Shown here one piece after another: positions 6,109 to 8,423 of a stretch of DNA of 8,423 nucleotides; within the stretch, counting starts at the first letter, position 1; each line of letters opens with the position of its first letter. The stretch comes from Alphaproteobacteria bacterium (GTDB taxonomy: Bacteria > Pseudomonadota > Alphaproteobacteria > ATCC43930 > CGMCC-115725): positions 1 through 8,423 of the forward strand of contig JAFAWI010000097.1 of assembly GCA_019241915.1 (NCBI GenBank), in the 5' to 3' direction. The notes beneath the pieces are model-generated. The model saw only the letters and a program-made list of their open reading frames with translations. It searched no databases and was not told the origin of the DNA. Both the position numbers and the translations under genes were made by a program.

Positions 6109-7345
6109 AGAGATGCTCACGGATCGATTGCAAGGCAAGAAGGCCAATCGCCCACACCGCAAGCGCGACCAGCGCGACGGCGCCGACATCCCGCCACCGC
6201 CGAGGATAAAGCGCAGTCTGCGGCAGACTCGGCGGCACAAAGCTTTCGATGTAGACGTGCTGCCGGTCGGCGTTTTCGCGTGCCCGGTCGAGACCTTGAA
6301 GCGCGTGCTGATAGGCGGCCTCGGCAAACCTTCGCTCGGCGTCGAGCGGCTCGTACGATCCGAGGGTCTGCGACAAGGCCGGCGCGGCGGCTGCACCCGC
6401 CATCGGCGAAGCGCCGGTCATCTCGCGCGCGAGGCTGCGCTGTTGTGCTTCAAGCGAACGGATGCGCGCCTTGATCACACGCACCCCCGGCGCGTCGTCG
6501 TGCATATAGGCTTTGAGCGTTGCGAGCTCGGCATTTGCCTTCAACCAATCATCGCGCAACTTGGTGGCGAGAGTCGCGGTCGCGTCCGCCGCCTTGCCGG
6601 GATCGATCAGCCCTTCCCTGTCGCGGAACTCCCGGATCGCGGCGAGCGAGGCTTTGAGGCGGCCTTCGGCGGCGGCAAGCTCGGCCTCGGCTTGACCGAC
6701 CGAATCGCGCCGGGCCCGGGCGGACAGTTCGTTGATCAGTCGCTCCGATGCCGCGACGATCGCCTGCGCCAGCCGCAACGCATCTTCGGCGGTAAAGGCG
6801 CGCACGTGCACTACGATCGCGCCGGTTGAGGTGTCGTAGAACCCGTCGATCTGCCTTTTCCAAAAGTAGACGAGGTCTTCGATCGATGCAGGAAGCGCGA
6901 GCCGCGCCCAGAAATCCGCCGGCGGACCGGCAAACATGCGACGCAGATCGAGCGCCGGATCGAGTTCGTCGACGATCGCGCGGCTCGCGATGTACTGCGC
7001 CACGATTTGGGATTCGGCGGCGCCGCCGCCATGGCTCATGTCGCTGCCGAGCACGATCAGCGGCTCGACGCGCGGTATGTCGACGGTGCGCAGGTTGAGG
7101 CGAAACTCTGCCGTGTACTGATCGGCCGCGATGCCGAAGTAATAGATCGCGGCGACCAGGACCGGCAGCGCCACAATGGCCAGAAACGAGAGGAGCCCCG
7201 GCCGCCGAATTCGGCGCCGCGCAGCCGGCTGTCCGTCAGCGGCGGCAAAAAGAGGTGTGACCGATGCGTTACCGCCGGCCGCGGGCAGTTGGCCGTTCGG
7301 CGGTACTTGCAGAACCGTTTGCTGCGGGATCCGCAAGTTCAGCAT
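6107..7345 (-). CDS. kpsE: Capsule polysaccharide export inner-membrane protein, KpsE/BexC/CtrB-like
   Basis: A 412-residue polysaccharide co-polymerase-type protein. Layout: a basic, Pro/Gln-rich cytoplasmic tail with RRRIRR just before the first membrane segment (about 51-70, GLLSFLAIVALPVLVAAIYY); a periplasmic domain starting DQYTAEFRLNLR; a long helical, Ala/Glu/Arg/Leu-rich coiled-coil region (about 190-330); a proline-containing stretch (VPPSLPQTALYPRRW); and a second membrane segment (about 387-405). This is the arrangement of KpsE/BexC/CtrB, which links the ABC exporter to the outer-membrane channel. There is no C-terminal tyrosine kinase domain. I start it at the ATG at 7345, whose A is also the last base of the ATPase stop (TGATG). 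A TTG one codon earlier (7348) is possible but less likely. No Shine-Dalgarno sequence is evident, so coupling to the ATPase gene is expected. The cytoplasmic tail of about 50 residues seems longer than usual. Confidence 0.88.
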   Translation of the reverse strand: MLNLRIPQQTVLQVPPNGQLPAAGGNASVTPLFAAADGQPAARRRIRRPGLLSFLAIVALPVLVAAIYYFGIAADQYTAEFRLNLRTVDIPRVEPLIVLGSDMSHGGGAAESQIVAQYIASRAIVDELDPALDLRRMFAGPPADFWARLALPASIEDLVYFWKRQIDGFYDTSTGAIVVHVRAFTAEDALRLAQAIVAASERLINELSARARRDSVGQAEAELAAAEGRLKASLAAIREFRDREGLIDPGKAADATATLATKLRDDWLKANAELATLKAYMHDDAPGVRVIKARIRSLEAQQRSLAREMTGASPMAGAAAAPALSQTLGSYEPLDAERRFAEAAYQHALQGLDRARENADRQHVYIESFVPPSLPQTALYPRRWRDVGAVALVALAVWAIGLLALQSIREHL

Positions 7346-8013
7346 CAATCGGCCATTGCGATATCGCGGCGGTAAAAATCGAGAGCTCCGTCGACGTCGT
7401 CATAAAGCCGCAGGCGGCCGTTCATCAGCACGGCGGCCCGATCGCAATACTGCCGGATCGTCCGCATGTTGTGCGTGACCATGATGATGTCGGAACGCAA
7501 CACGCGCTCGCGGAACGCAGCGGCGCATTTGCGGCGAAAGCGGTCGTCGCCGATCTCGGTTACTTCGTCGATCAAATAGATGTCGAAATCGATCGCCAGA
7601 CAGGCGCCAAACGCCAGGCGCGCCCGCATGCCGGCGGAGTAGGTATCAACCGGCATGTCGTCGAAATAAGCGCCGACCTCGGCGAAGTTCCGGACATAAG
7701 CAATCGTCTTCGCCAAATCGCAGCCGTAGATGCGCGCGAGGAAGGCCACGTTCTCGCGCCCCGACAGCGCGCCATGAAAGGTGCCGCCGTAGCCCAATGG
7801 AAACGAGCAGCGGCCGCGGCGGCGGATGCGGCCGCTGTCCGGCTTTTCCGTACCGGCCAGCAACCGCAGCAGTGTCGATTTCCCGGCGCCATTACCGCCA
7901 AGGATGCCGATGTTGCAGCCGTCGGGAAAATCGGCGCTGATCTGATCGAGCACGGTGCGCCGGCCGCCGCGGGCCATGCGATACGCTTTGGAGACCCGAT
8001 CCAGCGCAATCAT
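7345..8013 (-). CDS. kpsT: Polysaccharide ABC transporter ATP-binding protein, KpsT-like
   Basis: A 222-residue ATPase that would energise export of a capsule-like polysaccharide across the inner membrane with the permease encoded just upstream. Walker A is GGNGAGKST (39-47). The signature is YSAGMRARL (125-133), the degenerate form typical of KpsT/Wzt in place of LSGGQ. Walker B is IYLIDEV (145-151; D149, catalytic E150), followed by IGDDRFRRK, and the H-loop is VTHN (H181). FPLGYGGTFHGALSGREN (71-88) matches the polysaccharide-exporter subfamily, and no obvious Q-loop glutamine is seen there. The protein ends just after the nucleotide-binding domain, so it lacks the carbohydrate-binding extension of Wzt O-antigen exporters; this favours a KpsT/BexA/CtrD type. 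The ATG at 8013 overlaps the permease stop by four bases (ATGA). The open frame runs on to 8280, but that extension overlaps the permease gene and has no ABC features. Confidence 0.93.
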   Translation of the reverse strand: MIALDRVSKAYRMARGGRRTVLDQISADFPDGCNIGILGGNGAGKSTLLRLLAGTEKPDSGRIRRRGRCSFPLGYGGTFHGALSGRENVAFLARIYGCDLAKTIAYVRNFAEVGAYFDDMPVDTYSAGMRARLAFGACLAIDFDIYLIDEVTEIGDDRFRRKCAAAFRERVLRSDIIMVTHNMRTIRQYCDRAAVLMNGRLRLYDDVDGALDFYRRDIAMAD

Positions 8014-8423
8014 GCGGGCGCGCTCAGCCGGTGACGCAGCGCGCGTTCGAGCAGCAACCCGCCCATCAGCGCCAGCGCCGCCGCCATCGCCAGGTATTTC
8101 CAGTCGAGCCAGTGCGGGCGGTAGGCGCTGAAGAAGCCGCTGCGAACCCAATCGATGGCGTGCAGCAACGGGTTCCAGCCGAGAATATCCCGAGCCCAGT
8201 CCGGCATCATGCCCGGCACATAGAAGATGCCGGAAAAGAAGTAGAGCAGCCGCGTGACGTTGTTCCACAGCTTGTCCCACGAGCGGAACAGCGTCTGGAT
8301 CACCCCGTTGAAAAACCCGATGCCGCAGCCGAGCGCGGCGGTAACGACAAGGGCCGCCGCAACGGTCAGCAGGTCGTCGGGCTGCGCCGGGATGCCGATC
8401 GCGGCGAACCCCGCGAGCAACCC
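8010..8423 (-). CDS. kpsM: Polysaccharide ABC transporter permease, KpsM-like, C-terminal part
   Basis: Partial gene: the window edge cuts it, leaving 137 C-terminal residues in an open frame up to base 8423. The full family member is about 260 residues, so roughly half is missing. Three hydrophobic membrane segments are visible (about 18-40, 53-70 and 108-126 of the fragment). Between them are FYVPGMMPDWARDILGWNPL and LHAIDWVRSGFF, the conserved end of ABC-2 polysaccharide and O-antigen/teichoic-acid exporters. It forms the inner-membrane channel for the KpsT-like ATPase. Its TGA stop is shared with the ATPase start in an ATGA overlap, so the two are co-translated, as is usual for kpsM/kpsT pairs. 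The TTG near the edge (8420) is just an internal Leu codon. Confidence 0.9.
   Translation of the reverse strand, partial: GLLAGFAAIGIPAQPDDLLTVAAALVVTAALGCGIGFFNGVIQTLFRSWDKLWNNVTRLLYFFSGIFYVPGMMPDWARDILGWNPLLHAIDWVRSGFFSAYRPHWLDWKYLAMAAALALMGGLLLERALRHRLSAPA

Noticed and set aside
6005..6829. A 274-codon + strand open frame opposite the KpsE-like and glycosyltransferase genes
   Set aside because: It spans the antisense of two well-supported genes and shows no domain. It is a high-GC shadow frame.
7346..7348. TTG start codon for the KpsE-like gene
   Set aside because: The very next codon is an ATG forming a TGATG junction with the ATPase stop, so the rarer TTG start is unnecessary.
7264..8034. 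A 256-codon + strand open frame opposite the ATPase
   Set aside because: It is antisense to a gene with complete Walker A, signature, Walker B and H-loop motifs, and it has no motif of its own.
8014..8280. An upstream extension of the KpsT-like ATPase
   Set aside because: It overlaps the permease gene and has no ABC-domain features. The ATGA overlap at 8013-8010 is the typical kpsM/kpsT junction.

Overview
The window is GC-rich throughout, with dense, tightly packed genes and strong codon-position bias. It is most like an alphaproteobacterial chromosome, possibly Rhizobiales-like; this is an inference from composition and gene style, and no marker gene here fixes the taxon. There are nine protein-coding genes, two of them cut by the window edges. 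I found no RNA gene, CRISPR array, insertion sequence or attachment site. No gap between genes exceeds about 41 bases, so there is no sizeable non-coding stretch.

Region 1 (about 1-4676, + strand) is a five-gene set in one direction with gaps of 29, 41, 6 and 23 nt, almost certainly one operon. It holds the C-terminal end of an SCP2-type thiolase, a medium-chain reductase of the AcuI/YhdH type, a class II aldolase/adducin-fold protein, a classical short-chain dehydrogenase, and a thiamine-diphosphate enzyme of the acetolactate synthase/decarboxylase superfamily. Together they look like a catabolic pathway in which acyl-CoA and keto or hydroxy acid intermediates are reduced or oxidised, cleaved or decarboxylated, and thiolysed. 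The substrate cannot be read from the sequence. The combination is the least explained part of the window.

Region 2 (about 8423-4677, - strand) reads toward region 1 and encodes export of a surface polysaccharide: ABC permease (KpsM-like, partial), ABC ATPase (KpsT-like), inner-membrane/periplasmic co-polymerase-type protein (KpsE/BexC-like), then a GT4-like glycosyltransferase. These genes are coupled by ATGA and TGATG stop/start overlaps, and by a ribosome binding site that overlaps the preceding stop codon. The ATPase lacks a Wzt-type carbohydrate-binding C-terminus, which favours a capsule-type exporter.

The two operons meet with no spacer: their stop codons abut in TGATCA, at the centre of a GC-rich palindrome that may act as a bidirectional hairpin. 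A second oddity is an apparent in-frame insert of about 29 residues in the glycosyltransferase, which carries a 10-bp inverted repeat and looks like a palindromic repeat captured in a coding sequence.
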